Source of the DNA: Enchytraeus crypticus
Lineage: Eukaryota > Annelida > Clitellata > Enchytraeida > Enchytraeidae
Assembly (NCBI GenBank): GCA_905160935.1
Contig: CAJHZI010000517.1
Location: 1,056,001 to 1,120,000, forward strand
DNA length: 64,000 nucleotides
Direction of reading: 5' to 3'
Each line of letters opens with the position of its first letter. Position 1 is the stretch's first letter. The notes under the pieces are model-generated. The model ran no database searches and was not told the origin of the DNA. It saw only the letters and a program-made list of their open reading frames with translations. The position numbers and the translations under genes are program-made. This document shows positions 9,971 through 25,200 of the stretch, one piece after another.

Positions 9971-12900
9971 CACATATGGTGTCAACTGTAGGAAATTACT
10001 GAGAGTTGTGATATTGTAAACACACATCTAAAAGATGAAACAAAAATCTTTTTGAGTAGTTTTACCTTGATGATACCTGGCACATGTAATGGCATAAATC
10101 GCTACTGGAAGGAACCAGTGGCAATAATAAATACTGGGCTCGCCCGTCACTGACATTGCTTTCGAGTGAGGAAACTGACGTTAACATTCGCCTTTTAGCT
10201 TTGCCTTACAAGTGAATTTTGAATCAATTTCATTAAATGGATTCATTTAATGAAACCTTTCAAATTTCAAAAAATCAAATTCAGTTAACTTATCTTAAAA
10301 TATCATAACGTATCGTATCATAGCTCGTCTCATTTCACCTAACCTAATCTTATCATAGCTCATCTCATCGCACCTCACCTAATCTTATCATAGCTCATCT
10401 CATCTTACCTAACCTAACCTTATCATAGCTCATCTCATCTTATCTCATCTAACCTAACCTAATCTTATCTTATCTTGCATTGTCTTGTCTTTTCTTACCT
10501 TATCTAAAGTGTCAGTATAGCATCTTTCTAATATCAAACAGGAGAATATTGCACATCGGTACCTTCACACGTACAATTTGAGCGTTTATTTTCTCTGCAA
10601 ACAGACTTAATTAATTCAGTATAGATTGACTGTAAATTGCACGACAGTCAATCAAGCAACTGCCATGCAATTGATATTTTTTCTATGTATTAAATTCTAT
10701 TTTTTAATCGTAGCTTTTCTGATAATTTGATTTGTTTGAATTTAATAGTAATTCATGTTTCATTAGTTTAAATAATTTAGCCTATAATAACCTAATAATA
10801 ATAATTACAACAACAATTCGACTACGACTGTCGTCCTTGAGAACATCGAGCAATATAGAGGCAAATTCAAGCCGGTGAGCAAGTAGAATAATAGCAAGAT
10901 ATTTAGTGATTAATTTAAGTAAGTGAGAAGCCATATCTTTATTATTTATTGTTATTTTTTCCAATTGTAAAATTAATAATTTATATTAGATATTGCCTAA
11001 AAGTCACATCGATCTCATGAAAAATTGAAAATCTGAATAAGTACTCAATTGTCCGCCGCATTACTTATACAAGTCCTCCTGTCTTAATAGCATATCAGTT
11101 AAGGGTCGAGCATTAGTTTGAACCCTGAACCTAAGCATTAGTTTCCAGAAATCTAATGAATTATGAAGCTGACTCAGCTTAATAAATGAATATCTTCTTA
11201 AATGAATGATTATAGTTGGCTTGTTTCAAAGATTAATTTACAGATTGTCTAAATTATCCATTGTTATAAAAGATTTTTTTAAAATTAACGATAAATTATC
11301 TCAGGCGAGAACTTACCATTGCTCAGTCCATGGGTTTCCTCCGCTGTATGAGATGAAACAGTGTAATCTACAAAAATTGGCATATAATGATTACGCGCTA
11401 TTATTGATATGCACGCAAATCGCTTCTCGTTCTACTTGCACGAACTTGATGGACATATTAAATCATTGGACAATCCACTTGATGAAGGGTCATTATGCCA
11501 AAGCTCCATACAATAACTTCGCTAAAGCTTTTAACTTAGTCAATCACCCTAAACTTCTCCATAAGTTGGGAACTGTTGGCATCAGAGGTTCACTGATGGC
11601 TATACATGTAACATCATCGTATTTAAGTATTCCTTTCCAGCATATCAGAATCTGTAATTGTTTATCAATTAGTTTATAAATACAAAGTGATGTCCCGCAG
11701 AGCAGTGTTCTTTTTTGCCCATACTTTTTATTATATAAGTAAATGAGCTTGGTCGTCTATTTCCAAGTGAAATTACTACTAAAATATTTGCAGATGTGGT
11801 CAAGATATACATTGTATTCAACAGTAATGCTAACCTTAACGTTTTCCAATATAATTGAAACTAATTATCAATATGGGCAAAGACTGGCAACTAGGTATTT
11901 CAATAGAAAACGTTATACTATGAATTTTAGAGATTAAAATGCTCTACTATTGAGGATCTACATAAAAAAGATAATTTTAAAATAAATTATATCGACCAGC
12001 TGCGGTACTTAAGAGTTTTAGGTGATTCTAAACTAATTTTGCTGCACATAGACGTAAGTGAATACAGTGGATCTTGCCAGGGGCGGATCCAGGAAATTTT
12101 TAAGGGGGGGGGCCGAAATTTCTTTGAGAGTAAACATTTTTGATAATTCCTGCCTTCTTCGGGATATGTGACGCGACCAGACAAATTGCGGTGGGGGACT
12201 CAACATTTTTCACTACTGCGTTCAGCTCATAGAGTGAGTATATCTGCGTATCTTATCACCCCCCCCCCCGCTTATATCCGCATTAAAGTCAGTGGAAGAC
12301 CTAAAATTCTACATTAGTTTTTTTAAAATAGGTTAATTTTTTCACCTCTGAAGAAACTCTGCGGATCTCCATAAATTTTCATCTTTTACGACAAGTGATC
12401 TGAGATTGTTATTACTTGCATATAAATCTTACATTTTACATTTCTTGATTACTGCTGCCCGGTATGGTCACTCACTTCGTATGTACTATAGGCCTACTAA
12501 AAATTGAATCGGTGCAACGTAATTTCACGAAAAGAATACCTGATTTTACATGGCACGACATCTTATGAAAGGTTATCAGCTTTGAAAATGATCACTATGG
12601 AGCTTTAAAGGTATCACTGTTATCGAATACTGTGTTTCAAATTTTGAACGGACAAATAATTAGTGGCCCAGAAATTACGAACTGATGTTGTCTTCACGTT
12701 AATCACGAGTGTATTCATTAAAACTATACACTGCGTAATCCCGTAAATCTTCGAAAGTTCTATTTTGCAATTAAAGTTTGGGAATTGTGGAATTCCTTGG
12801 CGGAATCTGTGGCCATGATGAATAGTGTGTTCTTCTTTGAAGCGTCATTTATATAATTTAGTTTTAAATATTTAAGTATTTAATATTTAAATCATAAACT

Positions 12901-15709
12901 TTGTGGTTTTGCGTATGAGGATGGCATTTGAACTGATATTTTATTACATTATGTAAGAATATTAAAATTTTAAATCTTGGTATATATGTATGGAATGTTA
13001 TTCTTTTATTTCAGGGCACGTGTCAGAGTCTTTTGAGCATTGTGTCCTTTCTTTTCACATAAACGTAAGTAAAACATGTAAACACAAATAAAATATAAAA
13101 ACAAATAACACAGACATAAATCGAAACACTAAACAATATATATAACCCTAACTTGATGGCTCGTGAAACTTAGCAAATAAAGTGAAAACTTAAAAGAATA
13201 GAGAAGTTTTTGTTCTTATATAGTGTGATTTTAAAACAAAGATACTAAACATGAGGTGAATATAATAGTTAGCACTTAACGACAAGCTAACAACATACCG
13301 TAATTAAAATGCGGTATACCTACCTGACTCAACTGAAGATGACGCTGATGTTGAAGACGTCTTGACATAGAAGAGTATTTTCCTGACCGCAACAAGCGCG
13401 ACAGCCAGCAAGAGGGCAACCAGACCAACAACAACAACTCCGCCAATTATATAATTCCAATTCTCTTCATCTGTATCATTGGGCTGTTTACTGAAGAGCC
13501 TACTTGCGCTAGGTGATTTACCTTTTAATCAAAAGTAGACATCAATAATTAGAATCCAAATAATAATTCTTAGTGTCTATTTTCCATCTGAGCAAATACC
13601 ATCAGATTAGTATAATATTTTCGCAAACGAGGAGTTAAATCTATCTAATACTACTATAACTGTTTAAAAGTGAAAAACAAATATTAATTGCTAACATTGA
13701 ACAGTTCATTAGTGCCTAAGGTTGTCCGTAGTAACTTACAATAGTCAAAATTTAATGAAAACACATGCAAACAAAACAAATTTAGTTAATTATTCATCAT
13801 CATCATCAGCTTCCCTTAAATCCCAGTTAATTATTAATTACTTTAAACTGATATATACCGGGTGGAAAGTAAAGGACTGAGAGTGAATAAGAAAACCACG
13901 GAGCATTTGAGGAGTAGATGGAACGGTGAGATTATAAACGTATACAGAGTTTTAAGTCAGAGGGTTGAGCTAAGGAAGGTAACAGACTTCAAGTATTTTG
14001 GGTCTAGAATAGAGGATGATGGGGAGTTCGAAAAGGAGGTTACTAGTAGGATTCAGGCTGGGTAGGCAACGTGTAGGGCATCTAGTGAAGTGTTGGGTGA
14101 TTGCAGAGTACCACTCTCTCCCACTTCAGTGCGCTGCCAAGTGGCAGGTTCAAGGTACTTATTCATACTCAAAGTCTACTTTCTCGCTCTACAAGAGCAC
14201 TCCTTAGATCAACAAGTTAACCCCTTCACAAATTCTATGCCCTATCTATACCCTATGTAGCCTATAGCTTGGGAAAAATATGGCTTCTGAGGTGGTTTTC
14301 CGTTGCCTTCCTCAGATAGGTGGATTAATTGCCATTTAATACTGGGGAAAATATTCCATGGTGAGGTGGGTCCCCTCTTTCCATCCTCAGCTCCTGCCTT
14401 TAGTCGCCTCTTACGTACACGCGGCAGATTGTTTGCGGTTGCCCTAATCTGCAGAGGTCCAACCACACCCGAGCACAACACGGGGCAATACCACTAACAA
14501 TGGAATACCACTAAGATTGAAATAATGGTAAAAATAATAACCTCCTACATTTTCCTTAGCGGTGTCATGGCCGGGGTCAGGTCTTCGAGACCGCTTTACC
14601 GGTTCCTGGCAGGTTACTATTAATCCTTTCCATGGTTAATCATATATCTTCAATTATTAGCGCCAATTGCAGCTAGCTCCGATACAATACTAACCTTCCA
14701 TGGACCCAAGGGGATATCCATCATTTTTGACTGACCTGAGCTTTGAATTCAGGCCACTTGTATCGAACACTCTAACCGTTACGCCATATCCCATTCTCCT
14801 GTCTGAATGCCAAATTTGACATTTCTGAGGTAAGGCCAGTAATAATGTATGGTTCGGAATAATGGACACTATAAAGGGAACATTTGCGAATTTGTATGTG
14901 GCCGAAATGAGAATGTTGCATCTAATGTGCGGTAAAGCGACGGTAAGACGACAAAACATTTAATTAAGAACGCTGATTCAAAATAATCAAGCTATTCCTT
15001 CGAGGCACAATGAATGGATAGAAGAGCTACAGTGGATATACTTTAGGGATAACGGCTTCCTAATGGATCGAACCAAGTTCAGCTAGTTATGTGACTTAGG
15101 ATTAGTAGGTAAAGAGTCCAAATCCAGTGTCGCTAAATCAACGACACGCTTTCGTAATATGAGCCTGACTTTAAAGTAAATTCTAGCTTTAGACTTAACA
15201 AGAAAAGTAAAGAAAGCTTAAAATGTCATAATATTGTAACTAAGTAAACACATACTCCCGGGCATCTTAATGTATCCAACCTTTGCCGCTACTCGGCCAT
15301 GACTGAGAGCTGTATCACAGTCCAGTATCTCTTTCTTGCTTCTATGGCCTAATAGCTGTAATTATAAATCAATTACTTAGATAATAATTTATTTGTTTTC
15401 GTAAAAATATGAGGGGGTGCTCTCATTATGAAGTGGCACTGGTGAAATATAATTGCGAAGTTCCATGGATGTATTGCTCAGATGTATTAGCAGAAGCAAT
15501 GTTCTCTTTTTAAATTCCTGTTGCTATTATTTCAAACTTTATCAACAGTTATTTCTTTTACTTATTTTACATTTTTATTCCGTTAGTCTAGTTATTTTTC
15601 AATTTCCATGATTGAAGGGTGGTCAAGCAGATAGGTTACTTGTGAACTCTTTGATGATCTTGTTTGTGTATGTCATTGTATAAATTGAGTGTATTGAAAT
15701 AAACATAGT

Positions 15710-15745
<36 letters not shown>

Positions 15746-15923
15746 CCATGGACTCGTCGATTACAGCTCTGTTCGCTACGTATGTTCGCCTGACCGAGCC
15801 AGTAGGATAATCGCTTGTGTTTTCTATTTTCTAGGCTAGCTAATCACTGATATGCCGTAGGATTACAAACTGATGCTCAACCCTGTAAAGTAAGGTTTAC
15901 ATATATATATATATATATATATG

Positions 15924-15967
<44 letters not shown>

Positions 15968-16012
15968 CATATATTTATATAGTATATATATGTATATATA
16001 TCTACCAACATG

Positions 16013-16050
<38 letters not shown>

Positions 16051-16128
16051 TTATAATAAGGGTTTAACTTCCGTTTCCTCATCCAGGGATGATGCCAGGG
16101 ACGTAACCCCAGCACACATCACTGCATA

Positions 16129-16201
<73 letters not shown>

Positions 16202-19200
16202 TCAATCATAGTATTATAATATAGATATACATGTATATATATAATATATATATACATGTTATATACCATAGACCTGCCAGTAGGCAGTGCACTAAGAGAG
16301 ACTCTACGTATGTTTCCCGCTGAAACGCACTTTGTAGCGAAAGTGTGTTCATCAACGATATTCGTGATTCGACGCTATCAATGCAGCCAAGCCTAACACA
16401 TGAAACATATGGTTAAGGATTGTTCTGCCTACCAGGTGGTCTGTCTACGTTAAGCTGCCGTACAAGTGAAGCAGATACTGTACCTGGATTAACGCACACG
16501 CTACATAAATTGCTATCCAGAGCTACGCCTTCGTCGAATTCTACAACATATGTACTACGAACTTGCTGCTTTCAGCAGAGACTGAATGGCAACTGCGGAA
16601 TATCTTCTAAAATAGGAAATTGCAACAATTAGAAATTCATTTCAGAAGCTGTTGGATACAAACTAGAAAAGTAATTTCGACTTCCGAGTAGCATTTCACA
16701 GTCAAAAAGCAAGTTCTTGAAAACCAAATAATATATTTTTAACTCATCAAATCATTATTATATAAATTAAACTAACCCACACTTTATATGTCTCAGGCTT
16801 TATGTTGTAAAACTTTCTTTCTGGCTTACTCTACTGACACAAACAAACACAAACAAACTCACATAAATATCTTTAACAAACAACCTAACATTTTGATACA
16901 CATGTAGTGTAAAGGCTCTAGAGAAAGAAATGAAAAATTGTGTCAACAAGTATCGAGATGACATGAGCTGCCAGTCAGGCGCCAAATACAATCTAAAACA
17001 AAATAAATACTAAGCCATATGGCAACTGAACAAATTTCAAACCTCAGATGGATTCACTGTGATCGTAACGTTCGAGGTGTGATTATGAAAGTCGTGGCAG
17101 ATTGTGTAGTGATCAAATAGAAGTTTTGGATAAGCGATAAACTCGACCAGTACCATGGCTTCTTGTGGGTATACTGTGACCACCATTAATGTGGTCCAGT
17201 CGTCTTCTTTCCAGAATGCAGAGGTTCTCGCTTCTTCCAGAACAAAACATAAAAACAAATACTACAACTCAGTATAATGTTTGGCAGGGCATTGAAACTT
17301 AGTGATAACTGAATCAAATTATGCATGTGCCTTTTATATACTGTATATTATTGTCTATAATCAAATTGCAAACGAGAGAGAATACAAAAAATGGCCGCCA
17401 GAAGAGCACAATTGAGCTCTATCTAGCTGCCAACTGGAAAGATAGCAACATAATGACCTAAAAACATAGTAACTTAGAAAAATTAGATCACTCAGAATAC
17501 TGTATTATTTTAGTTGGGTACTTCTGTTAGAAACATCAGTAGCTCCTGTACTTCCTTTTATATCATAAAGGGATGCCGATGTTTGAAATGGCTCTTATAC
17601 TTCCTTGTATATTATAGATTGATTTTAAAATCGCCAATCACAACTACTTCACTATTTTCAGTAATCGCTGAAAACAATTACATTAAACTTCATATTGTTT
17701 TTAAAATATTTCACATTTTAATTAAGCTAGTTCTAAATCAATCAATCAATCAATAAGAATTTATCGTCAGGTTCCTCGCCATAAGGTAATGTCAGGGACG
17801 TAAATGAAGGCAAATACTATAAGATTATTTTTACTGACGGAAATATCCCCACAGTACGTAATGAAAAATCTCACTTCTGAAAATGGAATTAGTCAAATTG
17901 TGAATATAGTAAAGCTAAAAAAAGCTAAGGTTAACGTCAGTTTCCTCACTCGAAAACGATGTCAGTGACGGGCGAGCCCAGGATTTGAACCCAGCACTAT
18001 CAGATCCGCAGTCGAGTAACTTAATATATATAATGTATAATGAATAATAATATAATATATATTATAATGTAATATATAATGTATAATAATAATAATAATA
18101 GTATAATGCATTACTTGTCTCTCGTAACGGTATACCAGAGAAGTGGTTTACTCAAATTTGAGTTTTTCGTTGCAGTGCTTAAAATGCATGAGTTCTCAAT
18201 GAGTCCAAGTAGAGTAATTGAAATAGCAATTGCAGGGCATAGACAAGAATGACGCACAACAGCTTCTATTTATCGAACACGATCAGTGATAAACAAAATA
18301 TTTTTTTTTTAATTCGAAAATACTTTCACAACTACATTTTAAAAATATTGTGATCATACTTTCAAATGTATATTCATAATACTAAATATAAGAGTAGCTG
18401 GAAAATACATCTGAAATAGCTTTCTAAACTGCTTTTGAGAGATAAGTATGCTAGGTTTCCATTTTTGCTCAATATATTTTTATAACTCTTGAATTAGTTT
18501 TAATATGTTTCCCGGAATGTTATCGATGTCACGCATTTCAAATCTGGTGTGATGTGCAAAAATGACATTAATACGGAAAGTCAAGATGGCCATGCAAACA
18601 CTAACTCTCCGATCATTTGAAGATAGAAATAAGTCAAAATTAAACTTTGCAACAGAGAAGAAGAGAGTGCCATGATAATTAATTTCTAACTTAATCAAAT
18701 AATGCCTATACAGCGAGACAGAATACAAATAAAACGGCCATCAGAACGCGCAAAATTGAGCTCAATCTAGCTGAATACCGAAAGCATAGAAGCATAGTAA
18801 CGTAAAAACATAGTATCTTAGAAAAATTAGAGAAAAGAAATATTTATAAAATTAAAGGTTTAACGTCCGTTTCCTCATACAGCGACGATGTCAGGGACGT
18901 CCCCATCACATGTCACTACAAATCGATTCACCCCAAACGATTTGAGAAAACATGTGCTAAAGAGAAAGAAAAAGATCGTTAACGGTGCCGGTCCGGTGAT
19001 CAAACCCCGTCAGGCAAGATGAAAAAAGTCCGTGGTGGGAAGAGGTGTTTTCAACCTGCAACGGAAAGTGGAAGTAGTAGAACATGAGCGGAGATCAGGA
19101 GGCAAAGAGTTAGAAACAGTAGGAGCTAAGATAGAAAATGAACGTCTACCTAACGAAGTGAAATTACTAGGAATATTCATAATACTCCTAATAAACAAAT

Positions 19201-22200
19201 TGATTATTATGAAAATAGCATTAAAGTGTAAAGAGCACATGATTAAAGACTAGCCAGAACACAAACAAAAGACTAAAATTGATTACAATTAAAACAGCAG
19301 TAAAGCAGTAACATGCTACAGCGGTCTCATGAATCTCTTGAATCCATCTATCCATTAAATTTATCCAGCATAGTCTTCTGAAGATGTCCTGTAGAGGTAG
19401 TAAATTTTGAATCCATCTAGATGTGAAGGACCAGTAGTTCAACACCAGCATCATTGCAGTGTAAATTTCTCAATCATTTGCTAATATAAAGCATTAGTTA
19501 AGATTGAATCATTGAATTGCACAGTGTATTAATGATTGAGCAAAAGTTTATATCTGCAGATATAAAGTTCTGCACAGATCTCATCCGGGGATAATTTTGC
19601 TATGAATATTTAACATGCCACAGACGTACTAGAGTTGTCTAGGCCATCTATCCAGGTCATTAATTTTAAATGGCGGTGGGATACACTACATAAACACCAT
19701 TTGCAAAAGTGCACTATGTAAACTAGTTGTATTTAAAACCCTATCAATCAACATTTAAAGTTGCAAAGCACTTTTAATGACTTTTAGTTGGATGTTTTAA
19801 ATTTCTATTTAAAATTTATCTCAACATAGGACTATAGTCAGTTGATGTTAGAGAATCATGTTGGGTTTAATATCGTTTCAATTCATTTTAATTGTTAGAA
19901 TTGATTGCTTAATGAATTTAAGACTTATCACGAAATACCTGTGTCAATGTAGTGAATGTATGCCTCAACATAGTTATCAATTGAATGTGGAAGAGACGAA
20001 AATCTGACAACTGAGCCGTCTTTATCATTTGATAATGTCAAACATTCGTAGTAGTAAGCTGTATCCTGTAATGAATTAAACATTCAGTCACTAGAGCTCA
20101 CTGCACTGCACTGCACTGCACTGAACTGCACTGCACTGCACTGCACTGCACTGCACTGCACTGCACTGCACTGCACTACACTTCACTGCACTACACTGCA
20201 CTATACTACACTTCACTGTACTTCACTGCACTGCACTGCACTACACTACACTACACTACACTACACTGCACTGCACTGTACTTCACTGCACTGCACTACA
20301 CTACACTACACTACACTACACTACACTACACTGCTCTGCACTACACTGCACTGCACTGTACTTCACTGCACTGCACTACATGTACATTACGCTACGTTAC
20401 GCTGCGCAGCAAGGCTGCACTGTACTACGCTGCACTTCACGCGCGCCAGTGTATAAGTTATAGATATTTAAAAATATATACTATAGAAAATGAATCAAGT
20501 TGCCTAGTATCAGGAAAAAACTATTGATTACTGGTAATGTGATATCTAACAACAAATTAGATTTGCCTAATGTTGCAAATTCTATGATTAATTGAGGGTG
20601 TTTGCAAACTATAATTCTCTAAATGAAGGCAGATCTGAGTAACTCAGTAAAGTTATCTGATTTCAGAATCAAGGGTAGGCCCTAAATCCGACTAGAGATA
20701 ATTGACTATAATAAGAAATAAATATAAATACTTCTCAATGAATACAAGAAAGTGAGGGAGGGAAATATGAATGCAATATGCAATTTCATAACGTTAATTA
20801 ATACTTGTCGATAAAGGATTTCTTCAACATTGATAATCACAAGATCGTATATCTATATTGACGCACAAAAATTCTAAAACGAATACGTCAATTAAACAAA
20901 AATTTATCAATCAGCCTACGAATGAGAAAACAAATGTTATACAGACCGGCAGGAATCTTGAGGTATTTGGATTCGGTACGAATGGTCTAATAATCTCCAC
21001 TTTGTAAATTTTGTTAGTTTTGATGCTTTTGCTGTCCGACGTTCCATTAACCACACCAACGTATCCTTCAAGTCCGGTAACTAATTAAATTAGTACAAAC
21101 ACGTTAATTAAATAACTAAAAAGCCTAGCTATTGGAATGCAAGTCATAGACGAGCCAGCACTGGATTTGAACCATGCTCTAACTTATCCTCAGTCGGACA
21201 ACTTACAATATGCAACCAGCTTAGCCGATCAACGATAACATCGAGGCGTGCTCGATGTTATCGTTGAAAACACTACACTCTAATAATTGTTGTTTTTAAA
21301 TGCTGGGTAAAAGTTAAATTAATATTTAGAATTAAACAATTAACTATTAAATAATTTACTCCAATAGCGTAACAATATTTTTACAATTAAAGTTAACTAA
21401 AAGTAGGACTACTTTTGAAATTTAAAGTAATTGAAATAAAATTTGTAAGATAATTTTGGATGTCACTAGATGTAATTTTCTGATACTGCACATATTAGTT
21501 TTTAAAGATTTCGCTTAGTCAATAAATAAATAAATAAGTAAATTTCTGTTGGAATTGGTTAGCATGAATTAATTTAATTCGAATGTACGATTCTGCGTCC
21601 ACCCGTCAAGGAATCAACTTGTCTGTGAGATTCTCTTTTTGAGCGACATTTACATCTATATCTTATTAAGAGTAGAATTATCCTCAACCAGGAATTATGG
21701 CAGAATATCCGATAAATTAAAAAGTAATTATTTGAATTATATTAGATGTAATTAAACTAATGAATATAATTTGTTACAATTTACCGTATAAGATAATTAA
21801 ATTCAATAAAGGATGTTCAGTAAATTAGTTTCTCAACAACGGCACAAACTAATTAAAGATTTGCAGCACTGTTTCGAATCTACCCGGATATTCTAATCCA
21901 TTTATTTGAGCTCAATAGGCCTAATATACTCTAGCTTTCGAAATTTTAATACCATCCCTGAAGACATGCAATTCTAAAAGTCAATTACGATATTCTTATC
22001 ATGCTGTGATGGCGTGGGAAACATGGCGTAGCTGACTTTATATTCAGAGATCCAGTCTGCTGTATTCCATATGTTACACTAAATAAGCACTTGCAATCAG
22101 TTATTTTTTGTGATTTCAAAAAATACAATATTTTTTAGAATTGTAATGAAGTTTTAATCATTGAAATTGTAATTATTGAATTTTTTAAATCCGGCCCTAG

Positions 22201-25200
22201 CTAAACTGGGATTCAAGAGATGATGATGATGAAGATGATTGAATTGCTTCCAAGTTTAACAAGTGGGAAAAAACTTTTCGCAATTCGTAAAGTTTCTATC
22301 CTCATAAAGCAGGCCTAAAATATATATGACTTTGCCTAAGATTGCATAAGATCCTAGATAATGCAGAGGAATGTTGGGAGATAATGGGAAGCATTCAGCC
22401 ACATCGTCGCGACCTAATTCGTTTAACGATTCGTTAACTTTGCATTGATTTGTAAGTAATTCACAGTAAATACTACTTAATATGTACATGGAAGAGGTCA
22501 GGCAGGAAAATTCAATTTAGTGTTATTTAAGGACCATTTTCACCATTTCATCTGTGGAATGAACGTCGACCGGTCTTCGAGACTGCTCTATTTACATGAT
22601 TAATCGTATTTTTGCTGTTTATAACGCATATTAAATTAATTTTCATCACACTACGATACACTATTAATCTACAAAGGCACCTAGGAGATGTGCAGTTGTT
22701 GTTGAACGACATGAGTTATTGACCCAGGGCATTTGCTTCCTAGGCGAACACGCTAACCGTCAATACGCCATGTCCCCTCCCGAAAAGTGTTATAAAAAAT
22801 AACAAAATAATTACTCTCACCTTAGTAGCCTCTTGTTAGGCATTGTGTTTAAATTAGTTACGTTTATTCAACAATGCGATTAAATGTATCAGCAATTCTG
22901 TTTCATCACAATTCTCCTATTGAACGCTCTGCGTAAATTTCTCAAGACTAATAGCGGAGCAGTTTCTAAAATTCATAAAATCTACATGTTTTTTGCAAAG
23001 TCTTTTGCATTGTAGTTGGGCAACTGAAATAAACGTAGTCAAAAGCAGATACTGGGGAATGAAAATAAAGCTACCTTCAGAAAAAAGGTAAAAGGAGGGC
23101 CCGTTCAGATGCGGAAAAGGCAAAGACTATGCCATAACGTTGCTTTGTCTAATCCGAGACGTGTTCACTAAAGAGTAACTTAGTAGCTCGTAGTAGCTTT
23201 TACTTCAAAAAATGAAAAAATGTAATTGAAATTACAAGTGTTCTGTTAGCACTTCAATTTTCTATCTCATATGATCAAGATATTCAACGAGAAATAGGTA
23301 GCATTTTTATTCGTGCGAATATCGTGGAGTGCCAATTTGAGTATTTTTGGAAAAATGTTCAAAAGCAATTTTTACAGATTATTGTACATGCTTTTGCTGT
23401 ACTATATTGCAGAATGGTCGTCAATCTTATTCCGTTAAATGGAAAAGCATCCATCCAGCTATAAATTATATTTAAAGTTGGCCTATTTTTAGATGACTGA
23501 AATAGTCTAACAAGGCTCTGTTGGAACTGACCTATTATTATATTCGTTTATTACATGAAATCTGACATACCGCAGAAAACGTACACACACACAAATGGCA
23601 ATATAGAAAGTAATAAACATAAGCAGACATTGTTTAAAAAAAACTTAATAAGAGTCTTTATATAGCATTCTAATTATAAAGTTCTTATCCATCAAAGGTG
23701 TGCGCTTAGAGAGTAGAGAGAAAGGGTGAGCTCTCTCCCTGAGCTTAAAGTTAAAATTATCTTTAAGCGGCGGAAGAAGCCGGTGCAGGACATGCCGTTT
23801 GTTACTGATGATAGCGTTAAACAATTTCTCATCTGCATAGGCAGCGATATCCGCAAAGGATCGTACTCTATTATAGAAGTTACATCTTCTAGCCTTCCTG
23901 AGGAAGGCTTCAAGGCGTTCACTGTCGGAGGAACCAACATAACCCCACAAAAATTGTGATGCATATGTTAACTTGGAGAGTACAATAGATTTAAAGACGG
24001 TGACAATTAGGTCAGAATTAAGACCTTTTTGATTCTAGAGTGCGAATGGCAAAAAGATTAGAAGAGAAACTGCTAATTATATCATCCACGTGGACAGAAA
24101 AGGAAAAGTTGGATTGCAGTGTAACACCTAAGCACTTCAAGGTGTTGACTCTGACAATTCCGTCTAGGAGCGGTGGCACAGAACTTGCTAGAAATCTAGA
24201 TCGCGGAGGATGGAAAAGAAGTTCACAAGATTTCGACTTATTCAACTGTAGATTGTTATACTGGACTGGACCTCAAGTCAATGTTAGCAAGTTCATCGTC
24301 AGTGGTATAAAGATACTAAGATGGGATAATGAGGTATGTATCATCAGCGAACTTAATAATGTCATTATGAGAGTAGATAGGTCTTAAATCCGAAGCAGTA
24401 ATGGAATATGAAGCGGGACCAATAGCTGAACCTTGAACAACACTAGCTGAAATATTTGCAGTAGAGGATACATCAAATTTAGTACAATGTTGACGCCCAG
24501 AAAAGAAAATAACAAGCCAATTATGGATGCTAGGTGGTATGTTCAAATCAGCAAACTTTTCAATAACAGTTGAATGTCTGATCAGATCAAAAGCTTTGGT
24601 AAAATCTAGAACATTGACTCTGACAAAGGGACTACTTGACAACATTTGTGAGATACTCTGATAGAGTGCTATCAGGGCATATTAATCATAGTGTATGGTG
24701 TGGTGTCTGTGATTTATGGGCTACTTTGTACTTTGGGTTGTGTTTTCTGGATTTTGGATTTCGCACTCTTTTTGGACGCTTCCTGTTCGTGGGCTTGCTT
24801 TTGTTCAATAGCGTCATTGACGACAGTAGCACTCTGATAATTATTGTTGTATTGTAACTATGACTGAAATAGGCTAATAAAAAATGGAAAATAAAATATA
24901 AAATACGAAATTCGAAAAATTAACGTAAAAAGGTCAATGGAATATTCATGACAATGTAACAAGGAGAGTTGAATTATAAGTAACTTTAAACAATATTAAT
25001 AATGGCAACTAATACAGTTAGCAAATAGTCTATATTTGCAATATATTTGCTAACAAAAATAAGAGAGGATATGACCTTGACGTTAAGCACACTTACACGT
25101 TTTGCATAATTTTGCAACTGTTCTCTCGAAATATAGAGTAAAAAATAAAAGTAGGGACCGTTAGAAGGAGTCGTCCAGGAGATGTTCACCTCTGGGAATC

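Larger units (their letters stand above)
13862..15110 (+). pseudogene. RTE-like LINE ORF2 fragment, split by other repeats
   Basis: 13862-14065 encodes [16 protein letters not shown] and [20 protein letters not shown], ending [11 protein letters not shown]. It matches in order the minus-strand LINE at 57960-58250. The match resumes at about 14825 with [10 protein letters not shown] and runs with stops to about 15110. Between lie a CT-linked element (14105-14480) and a tRNA-like SINE-D (14560-14810). A gatgatgat-type LINE tail in the opposite orientation sits just upstream at 13795-13830. Confidence 0.75.

Noticed and set aside
22256-22489. A 77-codon minus-strand frame in a receptor intron
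   Set aside because: No similarity recognised, and I could not place splice sites that keep the receptor frame.
22930-23050. Possible extra receptor exon after a strong acceptor (acgtttatttcag on the minus strand)
   Set aside because: One frame stays open for 35 codons with two cysteines, but no convincing donor follows and the phase does not clearly solve the 25097/21080 mismatch.
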